DNA of 64,000 nt from Nitrospira sp. (lineage in GTDB: Bacteria; Nitrospirota; Nitrospiria; Nitrospirales; Nitrospiraceae), in contig JAUYAO010000026.1 of NCBI GenBank assembly GCA_030692565.1, positions 38,791-102,790 of the forward strand. Reading direction: 5' to 3'. The position numbers and the translations under genes are program-made. Shown here in pieces: positions 7,823-16,968 of this stretch (its first letter is position 1; each line of letters opens with the position of its first letter). Below the pieces are notes generated by a model that had not been told where the DNA came from, did no database searches, and was given only the letters and a program-made list of their open reading frames with translations.

Positions 7823-9229
7823 CTACCGCGTAACAGTGTCCATGGTCACTTCGTGTGCGCTGCGTAACGGTGACCGCTCCGCCGAAGCCTGAGAATCCAG
7901 CGACGATCGGAACGGAACGGTGTAGCGACGGCTGACGAGAAGCTCGGCCAGCCGTTGCGGCGTCGCGACTTCAAGGTCTTCTGGAACCCGCTGACCGGCG
8001 CTCCAATAGGACAGTGGAATGCCTGATTGGTGACTCAATTCGTACAGGGCTCCGAAGGAGTCCGTCTCATCGAGCTTGCTGAACAGGAGTCGCAAGAGCG
8101 GGAGCGCATGGATCTGCGCCACCTGACGTTGCAAATCCTGCTCACGTGTCGAGGCCGAAACCACGACGTGCGTCTGCACTTCCGGTTCGGCCTTGAGGAG
8201 CTGATGCAGGGTATGCACCAAGGCAAGATCGTTCTCGCCGAAACCGGCCGTATCGATCAGGATCAGATCGGCATCGGCATGCTTGTGGACATAGGCCGCA
8301 GCCTGCTTCGCAGACATCGCCGATTCGCAAGGAATGCCCAACACATCGGCATACATCCGGAGTTGCTCGACTGAAGCCAATCGATAGGTGTCCAGCGAGA
8401 CAATGGCGACGGACTTCTTTTCTTCCAACTGATAGTGGGCCGCCAACTTTGTGATCGCGGCCGTCTTGCCGGCCCCGTTTGTTCCGATCATCATGGCGAT
8501 AGTCCGATCACCCTGACCGGAGAGCAGGGATCCGCTCACGCGCATGTCCTGAGCCAGACACTTCGCCAATGCCTTCTGCAGGTGGTGCGGCGCCGTCGAG
8601 TTGCGACGAGCCAGTTCCACGCCCACGGACCGTCCGATCCTGTCGGCGCTCGACGGGCGCAGCCCTTGTGCCACGAGATTGCGGCACAACGACGCGATGG
8701 CCGGCTCCGCATGTTGACTCAACGATTGCGAGGCCGCCGGCAAGGACGCGCCGATCTCCCGGCTTAACTCGCGTAAGTCTTTGCGCAGATCTTGTAAACG
8801 ACTCTGTGTGATATCCGATGAACGCGGCGCAGCCGGGCGTGTCTGCCGAGGCGCAGGCGCAGTCGCCGGCGGCTGATTCATGCCATACACATGAGATGCA
8901 GATGCTGGTTGCGCCAACATTCCCTGCAGGGTGTCACGAAAGACGTCCGGCCCGACCGGCTGGGTCCATGTGCTGGCCGAAGATGGCGCCTGCGAAGCTT
9001 TCCGTGGCTCGCTCGCAGCCGACGTGTCCCGCGACGGCTTGATCGGGGGCAACGGATCATATTCGGCCGCAGCCATGACCTCCAAGACCGGCTTATTGAA
9101 ATAACTCATCAACCGGCCGCCTTGATGCACTTCCTTGGATGAAAGAATGACGGCATCCGGCCCCAGCTCTTCCTTGATCGCTCGAATCGCATCCTGCATG
9201 GTCAAGGCATGAAACGTTTTAACTTTCAT
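7823..9229 (-). CDS. flhF: Flagellar placement GTPase FlhF (SRP-type)
   Basis: The 468-residue protein has a basic N-terminal B domain (MKVKTFHALTMQDAIRAIK), a low-complexity Pro/Ala/Ser linker (about 60-135), then an SRP-type NG domain. GTNGAGKTAAITKLAAHY is the P-loop, VSLDTYRLASVEQLRMYA the insertion region, and LILIDTAGFGEND a G3-like motif. FlhF recruits the first basal-body components to the flagellation site, usually a pole. It lies 8 bp downstream of flhA and 11 bp upstream of flhG, the standard flhA-flhF-flhG order in polarly flagellated bacteria. Confidence 0.95.
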   Translation of the reverse strand: MKVKTFHALTMQDAIRAIKEELGPDAVILSSKEVHQGGRLMSYFNKPVLEVMAAAEYDPLPPIKPSRDTSAASEPRKASQAPSSASTWTQPVGPDVFRDTLQGMLAQPASASHVYGMNQPPATAPAPRQTRPAAPRSSDITQSRLQDLRKDLRELSREIGASLPAASQSLSQHAEPAIASLCRNLVAQGLRPSSADRIGRSVGVELARRNSTAPHHLQKALAKCLAQDMRVSGSLLSGQGDRTIAMMIGTNGAGKTAAITKLAAHYQLEEKKSVAIVSLDTYRLASVEQLRMYADVLGIPCESAMSAKQAAAYVHKHADADLILIDTAGFGENDLALVHTLHQLLKAEPEVQTHVVVSASTREQDLQRQVAQIHALPLLRLLFSKLDETDSFGALYELSHQSGIPLSYWSAGQRVPEDLEVATPQRLAELLVSRRYTVPFRSSLDSQASAERSPLRSAHEVTMDTVTR

Positions 9230-9237
9230 GATTCACC

Positions 9238-11340
9238 TCACGACGGTTGTGGAAGCTCTGAGTCGAGCCGGATGGTATCCAGCGACTGCAAGCGCACCAT
9301 GGCATCGATTTCATTCAGCCCGATCACCGGCACAGAGTGCAAGAGCCGGTCCGTCAATCGCCGCAAGTGCCGTCGCACGGCCGGGGAACAGAGCAGAATC
9401 GGCTGCTGGCCGCGCGCAGCCACGCGTTCCGCTGATTGCTTGAGCGCCGTCAGAAGTTTGTGCGACAGCGCGGGATCCAGATTCAGCATGGCTCCCTGCG
9501 GCAATATTGACGCTTGCTCGGCGAGCGTCCGATCCAGCCGCGGGTCAAGTGTGATGACCGGGAGCGATCCATCCGGTGCCTGGTACTGCTTCGTAATGGT
9601 CCGGGCCAGCGATTGGCGGGCCATTTCCGTCAACAGTTCGGCATCTTTGGTCGTCATCGCATGATCGGCGATGGCCTCCAGGATGGAACGAATATCCCGG
9701 ATGGGAATTCCCTCCTTGAGAAGATTGCCCAAGATCCGGACCACTGTACCCAGGGAGACCATGGTCGGAATGAGTTCTTCCACCAGCTTGGGATGCGTCC
9801 TCCCGACTTCGTCGAGCAAGGCTTGGGCTTCCTGCCGGCCCAACAATTCATGACCGTGCCGTTTGATGATTTCGGAAAGATGCGTGGTAATGGCCGAGCT
9901 GGCGTCGACGACGGTATAGCCGGCCATCTGGGCCTGCTCGCGCTGGTCCTCGACGACCCACAATGCCGGCAAACCGAAGGCCGGTTCCTTGGTGGGAATA
10001 CCTTGGACCATCCCGCGTTGCGCCGTGCCGGGATCGATCGCCAGTACATGGCCCGGAAGCACTTCAGCCTTGGCGACTTCGACGCCCTTGAGCATGATCG
10101 CGTATTCATTCGGGCGCAGCTGCAAATTGTCCCGGATATGAATGGGAGGGACGAGAAATCCCATGGATTCGGCAAACTGCCTCCGCAGACCCTTGATGCG
10201 CTCCAGGAGTGTATTGCCCTGCGTGCCTTCAACGAGGTTGATCAGGCCGTATCCCACTTGCACTTCCATCAGATCGAGCGGCGCGATGTGGGCGACCGGT
10301 TCTTCAACCTTTGCGGTCACGGGCGGAGGAGCCTGAGTCTCCGGCGTCTGCTCCCGTTGATAGAGATGGTAGGCGATCCAGCACACGCCGGCTCCGAGGA
10401 CCAGGAAGGCCAGATGCGGCAGCCCCGGCACCAGGCCGAGGGCCAGCAGGATTCCTCCGGCCGTTCCCACGGCTCGGTGTGAATTGAGGAGTTGCTGTGT
10501 CATCTCCGCGCCGAGGTCGTTTTCTGAGGCCGCGCGCGTCACGATCATACCGGTGGCGGTCGAGACGATGAGGGCCGGAATTTGAGCGACCAGGCCTTCG
10601 CCGACCGTCAAGAGCGTGTACGTTTGCGCCGCCAGGCCTGGGCTCATCCCCTGCTGGAGAATGCCGATGGTCAGTCCTCCGACGATATTCACCACCACAA
10701 TGATGACGGCCGCGACCGCATCCCCTCGCACAAACTTGCTGGCACCGTCCATGGCGCCGTAAAAGTCCGCTTCTTCCGCGATATCCTTCCGCCGCCGTCT
10801 GGCTTCATCTTCTTTAATGAGGCCGGCGTTCAAGTCGGCATCGATGGCCATCTGCTTACCCGGCATGGCATCCAACGTGAAGCGGGCGGCGACTTCAGCG
10901 ACGCGGCCGGCGCCCTTGGTGACGACGACGAAATTGATGATCACCAGGATGGCAAAGACCACGAGACCTACGGTGTAATTTCCGCCGACGACAAAGGTGC
11001 CGAACGTGCGGATGACTTCCCCTGCCGCCGCCGCCCCCTCATTGCCATGCAACAGAATCAGGCGGGTCGACGCAATATTCAGGGACAGCCGGAGGAGCGT
11101 GACCATCAGGAGAATCGAAGGGAATACCGAAAAGTCCATCGGCCGGCGGACCTGTAGTCCCACCAGCAAAATGATGATTGAAATCGTGATGTCGAAGCTG
11201 AGCAACAGGTCCAATAGAAACCGCGGAAGCGGTAACAGCATGACCATGAGCACGCCGACGACACCCACGGACATGACGATGTCGGGATGCTTGAGGAGTG
11301 GTGGATGCTCGACTGGAGACACAGTGGTCGTGGATGCCAT
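9238..11340 (-). CDS. flhA: Flagellar export gate protein FlhA
   Basis: The 700-residue protein has about eight transmembrane helices in the first 320 residues and a large cytoplasmic C-terminal domain that docks export chaperone-substrate complexes. The conserved stretch FVRGDAVAAVIIVVVNIVGG and the preceding ARFTLDAMPGKQMAIDADLN are hallmark FPR-region sequences of FlhA. It is the central ring of the type III export gate with FlhB, FliP, FliQ and FliR, all encoded directly upstream. The length is typical (690-700). The gap to flhB is 15 bp. Confidence 0.98.
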   Translation of the reverse strand: MASTTTVSPVEHPPLLKHPDIVMSVGVVGVLMVMLLPLPRFLLDLLLSFDITISIIILLVGLQVRRPMDFSVFPSILLMVTLLRLSLNIASTRLILLHGNEGAAAAGEVIRTFGTFVVGGNYTVGLVVFAILVIINFVVVTKGAGRVAEVAARFTLDAMPGKQMAIDADLNAGLIKEDEARRRRKDIAEEADFYGAMDGASKFVRGDAVAAVIIVVVNIVGGLTIGILQQGMSPGLAAQTYTLLTVGEGLVAQIPALIVSTATGMIVTRAASENDLGAEMTQQLLNSHRAVGTAGGILLALGLVPGLPHLAFLVLGAGVCWIAYHLYQREQTPETQAPPPVTAKVEEPVAHIAPLDLMEVQVGYGLINLVEGTQGNTLLERIKGLRRQFAESMGFLVPPIHIRDNLQLRPNEYAIMLKGVEVAKAEVLPGHVLAIDPGTAQRGMVQGIPTKEPAFGLPALWVVEDQREQAQMAGYTVVDASSAITTHLSEIIKRHGHELLGRQEAQALLDEVGRTHPKLVEELIPTMVSLGTVVRILGNLLKEGIPIRDIRSILEAIADHAMTTKDAELLTEMARQSLARTITKQYQAPDGSLPVITLDPRLDRTLAEQASILPQGAMLNLDPALSHKLLTALKQSAERVAARGQQPILLCSPAVRRHLRRLTDRLLHSVPVIGLNEIDAMVRLQSLDTIRLDSELPQPS

Positions 11341-11355
11341 GTAATACAGCCCTTC

Positions 11356-12450
11356 TTATAACTGTCCGGGGTTGATCCCTCTGGCCCGGTAGACAAAGGC
11401 CAGAATTTCGGCGACGGCGCGATATAAATTCGACGGGATTTCTTTCCCGATATCGACCAGCCGATACAGCGTTCTGGCCACCAGCTTATTTTCGACCACC
11501 GCCACCCCATGATGACGAGCCAGTTTGCGAATACGCTCCGCGATAAAACCGGCCCCCTTGGCCACCACGAACGGAGCGGCCTTTTGGGTGGCGTCATACT
11601 TCAATGCCACCGCCAGGTGCGTGGGGTTGGTGACCACGACATCGGCGGTCTTCACCGCCGCCATCATGCGTTTCTTGGCAAGATCGCGTTGCGCAGATCG
11701 GATACGGCCACGGACTAACGGATCGCCTTCAGATGCCTTGTGCTCTTCCTTCACTTCTTCTTTGGTCATGCGCAAATCACGGGACCACTCAAACCGTTGG
11801 TATATGTAGTCCACGGCGGCGAGGACGGCCAATGCGCCCACGACACCCGTCGCCACTTTTAGCGTGAGGTGCCCGGCCATTTCGATCGCCGCCGGCAGGT
11901 CGTAATCCATGAGGCCCGGTACCATGAGCAGATCGCGACGGGCGGTAAAGAGAGCCACCGCCATGATGATGGCAATCTTCACGAGACCCTTGATGAGCTC
12001 CATCACCGATCTGGTGGAAAACAGTTTGCCCAACCCCTTGATCGGATTGAGCTTGCTGAAACTGGGCTGCAGCGCGTTCGGCCGCCACATAAATCCTGTT
12101 TGCGCCAGTGATGCGCCGGTCCCCATAAAGAGCACCACGCCGAGGATGGGAAGGATCAGCACCATCGTGGTCACACTGATCTGCACGACAATGGTATGGA
12201 TATGTTCAACCGTCAGCGCTTTCCAGAACGTTTCATCGAACGACAACGACAGCCCGCGCCGCGTCACGTCGGTCAGTTGGCGCAGTCCGATCGGCACACC
12301 GATCGCCAGAAATCCGACCCCTCCTATGAGGACCGCCGCAGTACCGACGTCGCGGCTTATGGCGACCTGTCCATCGGTCCTGGCCTGCGACTTACGTTTC
12401 TCAGTCGCCTCTTCTGTCCGGCTGCTCTTATCTGACTCTGACTCAGCCAC
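11356..12450 (-). CDS. flhB: Flagellar export switch protein FlhB
   Basis: The 364-residue protein has four transmembrane helices and a cytoplasmic autocleavage domain. The NPTH cleavage motif is present (VVTNPTHLAVALKYD). Cleavage between N and P switches export from rod/hook to filament substrates, together with FliK (19446-21077). The N-terminus reads AESESDKSSRTEEATEKR, the usual opening. I chose the GTG at 12448-12450, which has GGAG 8 bp upstream and overlaps the end of fliR by 8 bp. The ATG at 12477 lies deeper in fliR and adds nine unconserved residues. Confidence 0.95.
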   Translation of the reverse strand: MAESESDKSSRTEEATEKRKSQARTDGQVAISRDVGTAAVLIGGVGFLAIGVPIGLRQLTDVTRRGLSLSFDETFWKALTVEHIHTIVVQISVTTMVLILPILGVVLFMGTGASLAQTGFMWRPNALQPSFSKLNPIKGLGKLFSTRSVMELIKGLVKIAIIMAVALFTARRDLLMVPGLMDYDLPAAIEMAGHLTLKVATGVVGALAVLAAVDYIYQRFEWSRDLRMTKEEVKEEHKASEGDPLVRGRIRSAQRDLAKKRMMAAVKTADVVVTNPTHLAVALKYDATQKAAPFVVAKGAGFIAERIRKLARHHGVAVVENKLVARTLYRLVDIGKEIPSNLYRAVAEILAFVYRARGINPGQL

Positions 12451-13231
12451 GTCCGAGACTCCGCAGTAAGGCTTCAATCGTGAGCTGGAGCTGTTCGAAC
12501 TCCGACCCGATCAAGGCGACAGTAAAGGGCATTCCGAGACTGAGGACGAGCAATCCGCCGGCAATCGTAATGGGAAAGCTTAAGACAAAGACCTGGACTT
12601 GCGGAACGGCGCGACCGAGCAAGGCCATAAGGACATTGATGAGCAAAATAGTAATCAGCACCGGCGCGGCCAATTTCATACCGATCGTAAACATCCGTTG
12701 TGACAGCAGGAGAATCTCTTCTCCCAGATGCGAGGACAGATGGGCGCCGAACGCCGGGATGGCCTCATAACTGTGGATGATGGTCGCCATGGCAAATAAA
12801 TGCGCGTTCAATGAGAGGAAGATCAACGAGGCCAGCATGGTGAAAAACTGCGCGACCATCGGGGTTTGGACGGAGGTCGTCGGGTCGAACAGATGGACCG
12901 CCCCGAACCCCATTTGGATACCCAAGATTTCGCCGGCCACTTCCAATGCGCCGAACATCAACCGCACCGCCAGTCCGATGGTGACGCCAATCGCCATCTC
13001 GCTGAGCATGCCACCGACCAAGATCATTGGATCGAGCGACAGGGTAGGCATCGGAATCGACGGAGCCAGCATCAGGCTCAGCGTCAGCACTAAGCCGAGC
13101 TTGACCTTGACCGGAATCGTCCGTCCGCTGAAGACCGGCAGCGCGGCCAGCAACCCCCCAATGCGGGAGATCAGGACAAGAAACGCCTGGAATTGCGGAA
13201 GAAGGATGAGAATGGTTTGCGTCAGTCCCAT
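12443..13231 (-). CDS. fliR: Flagellar export gate protein FliR
   Basis: The 262-residue, strongly hydrophobic protein has about six transmembrane segments. The region IGVTIGLAVRLMFGALEVAG and the next IQMGFGAVHLFDP are characteristic of FliR. FliR forms the entry pore of the export gate with five FliP and four FliQ subunits. It begins 6 bp after fliQ and overlaps flhB by 8 bp, consistent with translational coupling. The length is normal (255-265). Confidence 0.97.
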   Translation of the reverse strand: MGLTQTILILLPQFQAFLVLISRIGGLLAALPVFSGRTIPVKVKLGLVLTLSLMLAPSIPMPTLSLDPMILVGGMLSEMAIGVTIGLAVRLMFGALEVAGEILGIQMGFGAVHLFDPTTSVQTPMVAQFFTMLASLIFLSLNAHLFAMATIIHSYEAIPAFGAHLSSHLGEEILLLSQRMFTIGMKLAAPVLITILLINVLMALLGRAVPQVQVFVLSFPITIAGGLLVLSLGMPFTVALIGSEFEQLQLTIEALLRSLGRG

Positions 13232-13237
13232 ACCGTC

Positions 13238-13507
13238 CTAGCGAATGTAATCAGGAATATTGGTCAGGAGATTCGTCATGAAACTCGTCATGATGCCTAA
13301 CATCCAGGGTAAAAAGACGAGAATGGCGCCGAAGAGCGTTAAGACCTTGGGCACAAAACTCAGGGTCGGCTCATTCAACTGTGTCATCGCTTGAAAGGCG
13401 CTCACGGCCAAGCCCACCAGCAAACTCAACCCCAAGATGGGTGCCGAGACCATGATGGTCGTTTCCAATGCCTGCCGTCCGAGTTCCGTGACTAATTCCG
13501 GTGTCAT
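13238..13507 (-). CDS. fliQ: Flagellar export gate protein FliQ
   Basis: The 89-residue protein has two transmembrane helices. It starts MTPELVTELGRQALETTIMV and carries the conserved AFQAMTQLNEPTLSFVPK hinge, all typical of FliQ. It is a small hairpin subunit wrapping the FliP-FliR core. It lies 4 bp after fliP and 6 bp before fliR. Confidence 0.98.
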   Translation of the reverse strand: MTPELVTELGRQALETTIMVSAPILGLSLLVGLAVSAFQAMTQLNEPTLSFVPKVLTLFGAILVFLPWMLGIMTSFMTNLLTNIPDYIR

Positions 13508-13511
13508 AGGA

Positions 13512-14288
13512 TTACTGGAAGCTCCTTACCATCGAGCCGACGACGAGATACCATCCGTCGGCCAGGACAAATAAAATGAGTTTGAACGGCAATGAAATGA
13601 CTGCCGGCGGCAAGAGCATCATGCCCATCGACATGAGAATGCTGGCCACCACCATGTCCACGATCAGGAATGGGATATAGATCAAGAAACCGATCTGAAA
13701 GGAGATACGGAGCTCACTGAGAATGAAGGCCGGGATGACGACATGCGTCGGTACATCCGCAAGCTTTTCCGGTTTCGGGATCTTGCTGAGCGTAATAAAG
13801 AGCTCCAGGTCCTTGTCCCGTAGCTGGCGCAACATGAATCCTCTGACTGGCTCGATACCTTTCTTCCAGGCATCTTCATAGGAAAGCTGTTCTGCCAACA
13901 ACGGTTGCAGCGCGTCGCTGTACACTTGCTGTCCCACAGGGGCCATGATGAACATCGTGAGAAACAAGGCGAGCGCCAGCAGGACTTGATTCGGGGGAAC
14001 CGACTGCGTCCCAAGGGCCTGGCGGAGGAACGAGAGGACGATCACGATCCGCGTAAATGACGTGACCATGATAAAGAGGGCCGGCGCCAGCGAGAGCACC
14101 GTCATGAGGATCAGAATCTGGATGACGACGGCCGTCTGCTTGGGCGAATCCGATCCCAGATCGATACTGACCGAGGGACCCGCTGCCCAGACCGGCTCCG
14201 GCGCCGCCAGCCCCAGGCCAAGAAGGATCAGAATCCCCATCAGAATGAGCCTGGTCCACGGCGTTGCCACGTGCGTCAGGCTATGCAT
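13512..14288 (-). CDS. fliP: Flagellar export gate protein FliP
   Basis: The 258-residue protein has a cleavable signal peptide (hydrophobic segment about 13-30, ending near VWA), which FliP is known to have. The conserved block follows: ALFIMVTSFTRIVIVLSFLR, then QALGTQSVPPNQVLLALALF. FliP forms the pentameric core of the export pore. I chose the ATG at 14286-14288, which has AAGGCGG upstream and overlaps the fliO end by 8 bp. A start at 14330 would add 14 residues lying inside fliO. Confidence 0.96.
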   Translation of the reverse strand: MHSLTHVATPWTRLILMGILILLGLGLAAPEPVWAAGPSVSIDLGSDSPKQTAVVIQILILMTVLSLAPALFIMVTSFTRIVIVLSFLRQALGTQSVPPNQVLLALALFLTMFIMAPVGQQVYSDALQPLLAEQLSYEDAWKKGIEPVRGFMLRQLRDKDLELFITLSKIPKPEKLADVPTHVVIPAFILSELRISFQIGFLIYIPFLIVDMVVASILMSMGMMLLPPAVISLPFKLILFVLADGWYLVVGSMVRSFQ

Positions 14289-14688
14289 GCGGTCCGCCTT
14301 GCTTTCCCTGCCCGAATGCGTTGGCCACATGCTGCCACCAGTCAGCCGACAGTAGGTTGTGAGGAGAGATTCCGCACGAAGTACCGGTCTGACCGGAGGC
14401 TGATACGAGGGTCGCCAGATGTTCTGTGGCGTCGATACGACCGAGAGGAATCAACGTCTCTGACGTCACTCCGACGGCAAAATATTGACCGGCAATGGCC
14501 ACGAGGGCGATCGATTGTCGTGGGGCCAGGTAACTGTTCGCGATGACCTGGATGAGGGGCGTGCCACCGGGCGTGCCGATGCGTTGCGAGAACACTCGCC
14601 GGGCAACCCAGGCGACGGCTCCCATGAGAAGCAGGACCGTCCCCAACGCCAAGATTGTTCGGCCCATGCTGTCCCACACGTCAACCAC
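14281..14688 (-). CDS. fliO: Flagellar export gate scaffold FliO
   Basis: The 135-residue protein has one N-terminal transmembrane helix (about residues 10-30: ILALGTVLLLMGAVAWVARR). A small cytoplasmic domain with PLIQVIANSYLAPRQSIALV and YFAVGVTSETLIPLG follows, the FliO/FliZ-family signature (PF04347). FliO helps assemble the FliP ring. Its place between fliN and fliP is the standard one. Sequence conservation in this family is low, so position supports the call as much as sequence. Confidence 0.92.
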   Translation of the reverse strand: MVDVWDSMGRTILALGTVLLLMGAVAWVARRVFSQRIGTPGGTPLIQVIANSYLAPRQSIALVAIAGQYFAVGVTSETLIPLGRIDATEHLATLVSASGQTGTSCGISPHNLLSADWWQHVANAFGQGKQGGPHA

Positions 14689-14707
14689 GGTATCGCTCCC
14701 CTATTGC

Positions 14708-15076
14708 TTAGGCCAGCTGCTTGACACGTTCCGCAGCGCTCACCACATCGGTGAGCCTGATACCGAACTTTTCATTCACCACCACCACTTCGCCTTTGGC
14801 TACCAGCTTATTGTTCACCATGACTTCCATCGGTTCCCCGGCCAACTTATCGAGTTCGATGACCGAGCCCTGCGCGAGCTGCAAGAGGTCGCGAATGGCC
14901 ATCTTCGTCGAGCCGACATAGATGGAAACCTTCATCGGAATATCGAGAATGAAATCGATATTCTTCGTCTGTTCCGCCACCGCGGTGTTCGTCACCGGCG
15001 GAAACGAGGCCGGCGTTGCGGCGACCGGCTCCTGAGTCGTGGTGTCAGCGGATTGATTGGCATCGTCGTCAGCCAT
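14708..15076 (-). CDS. fliN: Flagellar motor switch protein FliN
   Basis: The 122-residue protein has a variable, acidic/Thr-rich N-terminus and a C-terminal SpoA/SPOA domain with DFILDIPMKVSIYVGSTKMA, then GSVIELDKLAGEPMEVMVN and EKFGIRLTDV. FliN builds the lower C-ring, binds the FliH-FliI complex and takes part in direction switching. Because fliH in this genome carries a receiver domain, the FliN-FliH contact is of special interest. It is 24 bp downstream of fliM. Confidence 0.97.
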   Translation of the reverse strand: MADDDANQSADTTTQEPVAATPASFPPVTNTAVAEQTKNIDFILDIPMKVSIYVGSTKMAIRDLLQLAQGSVIELDKLAGEPMEVMVNNKLVAKGEVVVVNEKFGIRLTDVVSAAERVKQLA

Positions 15077-15100
15077 ACGGTCGTCTCCCCTACGTACGAG

Positions 15101-16081
15101 TTAAGTCAGCACCTTCGTGACGCGACAGGCGTGATTCCCCTTAAATACCCCAGGGCTTCCCAGAAACTTGAGATAATCCTCGACATAACACTCCAACGGA
15201 TTACCGGGGCGCTGGTCCAACATCACCACATCGCCGGGCGCGAAATTCAGCACGTCCTGGACGGTGACGGTGGTGGAACCGAGCTTCACGGCGATCGGCA
15301 GTTCGCACTCGTGGATCAAGTCGCGGAATTTGCTGTTCCAGGATCCATCCTGTTCCAACTGATTCGACACCAGCCCCGAGTAGAGCTTTTCCTTAATGGG
15401 TTCGAGCATCGAATAGGGATACACCACGAATAAATCCCGCGTGGTCTCGCCGATGATGACTTGCAGCGTCACCACGATGACGACCTCTGAGGCCGTCACG
15501 ACCATGGCAAATTGGGGGTTGCTCTCGGAACGCACATAGTCCACTTTCACCGGCATAATCGCCTGCCAGGCTTTCTCAAGGTCGGCGAGCGCCAGCATGA
15601 GCAGCTTCTTGATCATGCGTAGTTGGACGGCGGTAAAATCCCGCCCTTCCGGCTTCACATGAGTTTGTCCCTTGCCTCCGAAAAAATAATCCACCAGGAG
15701 GTAGACCAGAAAGGCATCCATCACAAACAGCCCGCTGCCTCGCAGGGGAGCCATGTGAAAGACGTTGAGGGACGATGGCATCGGAATCTTTTTCAGAAAT
15801 TCGCCGAATTTGATGACCTGCGTTCCGACCACCACAAATTCAATCGCTTCGCGCAACACGCCGGTCCACGCCACGGCCTGGCGTCGAACAAACCGGTCGT
15901 TAATCATCTCCAGGGTCGGCATGCGTCCCCGGATAATGCGCTCCTGATTGAGGAGATCGTACCCCTTCACGCCGGTGGTGGCTTCAGCCGCAGCTTCCGC
16001 CGGTGGCGCTGTTTCGACCTCGCCGGAGACCACGCCGTTCAACAGCGCATCGATCTCATCTTGTGAAAGAATCTTTTCCAT
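15101..16081 (-). CDS. fliM: Flagellar motor switch protein FliM
   Basis: The 326-residue protein starts MEKILSQDEIDALLNGV. LSQDEIDALL is the N-terminal CheY-P binding motif, so the motor is expected to respond to CheY. The middle CheC-like domain and the C-terminal SpoA domain (VKLGSTTVTVQDVLNFAPGD) are both present. FliM links FliG to FliN in the C-ring. The length is normal (320-335). It is 10 bp downstream of fliL and 24 bp upstream of fliN. Confidence 0.98.
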   Translation of the reverse strand: MEKILSQDEIDALLNGVVSGEVETAPPAEAAAEATTGVKGYDLLNQERIIRGRMPTLEMINDRFVRRQAVAWTGVLREAIEFVVVGTQVIKFGEFLKKIPMPSSLNVFHMAPLRGSGLFVMDAFLVYLLVDYFFGGKGQTHVKPEGRDFTAVQLRMIKKLLMLALADLEKAWQAIMPVKVDYVRSESNPQFAMVVTASEVVIVVTLQVIIGETTRDLFVVYPYSMLEPIKEKLYSGLVSNQLEQDGSWNSKFRDLIHECELPIAVKLGSTTVTVQDVLNFAPGDVVMLDQRPGNPLECYVEDYLKFLGSPGVFKGNHACRVTKVLT

Positions 16082-16091
16082 AGTCTTCGAT

Positions 16092-16649
16092 CTACTGGAC
16101 GACGAAATCCGTAAAGTAGGCGGTTTTCACGCCTGGCTTAGGCAGCAGGCCGTTGATCCGCTGGGTAATCTCATCGCGGAGTTGAAATTTGCCTTGCGGA
16201 CTCCGAATCGACGTAGAGTCTTTGCTCGACAGCAACACCAGGATGGTGTCGCGCAATTGAGGAATGCGAGCGGCGAGATTCGCCGAAACCCCTTCATTCT
16301 CCACCTCTAACTTAATGGTCATCTTGAGGTAGCGGATATCCGGCGCGTCGGCGAGATTGACAATGAACGGGTCCAGATCGAACACGACGCCTGGCGCGGC
16401 TCCGGCGGCGCCCTTTCCGGCCGGTTCGCCATGCCCCTCCGATTTCGCGACGGCTTCTGTCTTATGCTCCTCCGCCGCCTCTCCTCCTCCGCTACTGTGA
16501 CCGCCCATGAATTTCACGATCACAAACGCGCCGCCGAGTCCGGCGACGAGCGCCGCGGCGACGACGATAATGAGAAGCTTAATAGGAAGCGCGGGCGCTG
16601 GCGCCGCGGGCTTGCCTGGTTCTGGGGTTGCTGCTGGTTCGTCTGACAT
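16092..16649 (-). CDS. fliL: Flagellar basal body-associated protein FliL
   Basis: The 185-residue protein has a Pro/Ala-rich cytoplasmic N-terminus, one transmembrane helix (about 21-46) and a periplasmic FliL domain (FDLDPFIVNLADAPDIRYLK; LRDEITQRINGLLPKPGVK). FliL surrounds the stator units and modulates torque or stator recruitment. I chose the ATG at 16647-16649 because GAGGAGG lies 5 bp upstream. The frame from 16676 would add nine residues. This gene opens the 10-kb fliL to fliA operon, with a sigma-54 promoter 47 bp upstream. Confidence 0.95.
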   Translation of the reverse strand: MSDEPAATPEPGKPAAPAPALPIKLLIIVVAAALVAGLGGAFVIVKFMGGHSSGGGEAAEEHKTEAVAKSEGHGEPAGKGAAGAAPGVVFDLDPFIVNLADAPDIRYLKMTIKLEVENEGVSANLAARIPQLRDTILVLLSSKDSTSIRSPQGKFQLRDEITQRINGLLPKPGVKTAYFTDFVVQ

Positions 16650-16695
16650 GGAGACCTCCTCAATTCGCACGCACAATTGTCGTCACAGGGGTTTG

Positions 16696-16711
16696 TGCAA
16701 TGGATATGCCA
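16696..16711 (-). promoter_or_regulatory. Sigma-54 promoter of the fliL-fliA operon
   Basis: The minus strand reads TGGCATA-tcca-TTGCA, with GG and GC separated by exactly 10 bases. It differs from the consensus at two of the less conserved -24 positions. The predicted start is near 16685, 36 bases before the fliL ATG. A perfect palindrome with the same layout as the FleQ box lies 123 bp upstream. Placing fliA under this promoter would put the late (sigma-28) class under sigma-54 control. Confidence 0.78.
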
Positions 16712-16833
16712 TCTGAGATTGAGTCGCCTGTCATGGAGTTGGCAGACAACTACACGCCAAATGCCTGTGATGAACGGGCTCATCGGAAGAAATGATCAGA
16801 AGACCGCCCGTGAGGAGCCGGTCCCTTGACGCT

Positions 16834-16847
16834 GTCAGAAATCTGAC
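16834..16847. promoter_or_regulatory. Activator-binding palindrome upstream of fliL
   Basis: The sequence GTCAG-aaat-CTGAC is a perfect 5+5 palindrome with a 4-base centre, followed by GG. It lies 123 bp upstream of the sigma-54 promoter, a usual distance for an enhancer site. It has the same arrangement as the Pseudomonas FleQ box GTCAA-N4-TTGAC with one symmetric change. Confidence 0.5.
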
Positions 16848-16922
16848 GGTGAAGTGAGGTGAGGCCCCGTGCCCTGCTGGTGATCTACAGGAGGCTCGAG
16901 AATGGAAAGAGAGAGAGGGAAG

Positions 16923-16954
16923 CCGGGGTGAGTTCTTGTAGGAACTCACCCCGG
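16923..16954 (-). terminator. Strong hairpin terminator after flgE
   Basis: A perfect 13-bp stem (CCGGGGTGAGTTC and its complement) closes a 6-base loop, 14 bp after the flgE stop codon. On the minus strand it is followed by a pyrimidine-rich CTTCCCTCTCTCTCTTT stretch. It should end the fliK-flgD-flgE transcript and separate it from the fliL promoter region 200 bp further on. Confidence 0.88.
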
Positions 16955-16968
16955 CAGAGGCGCGTTAC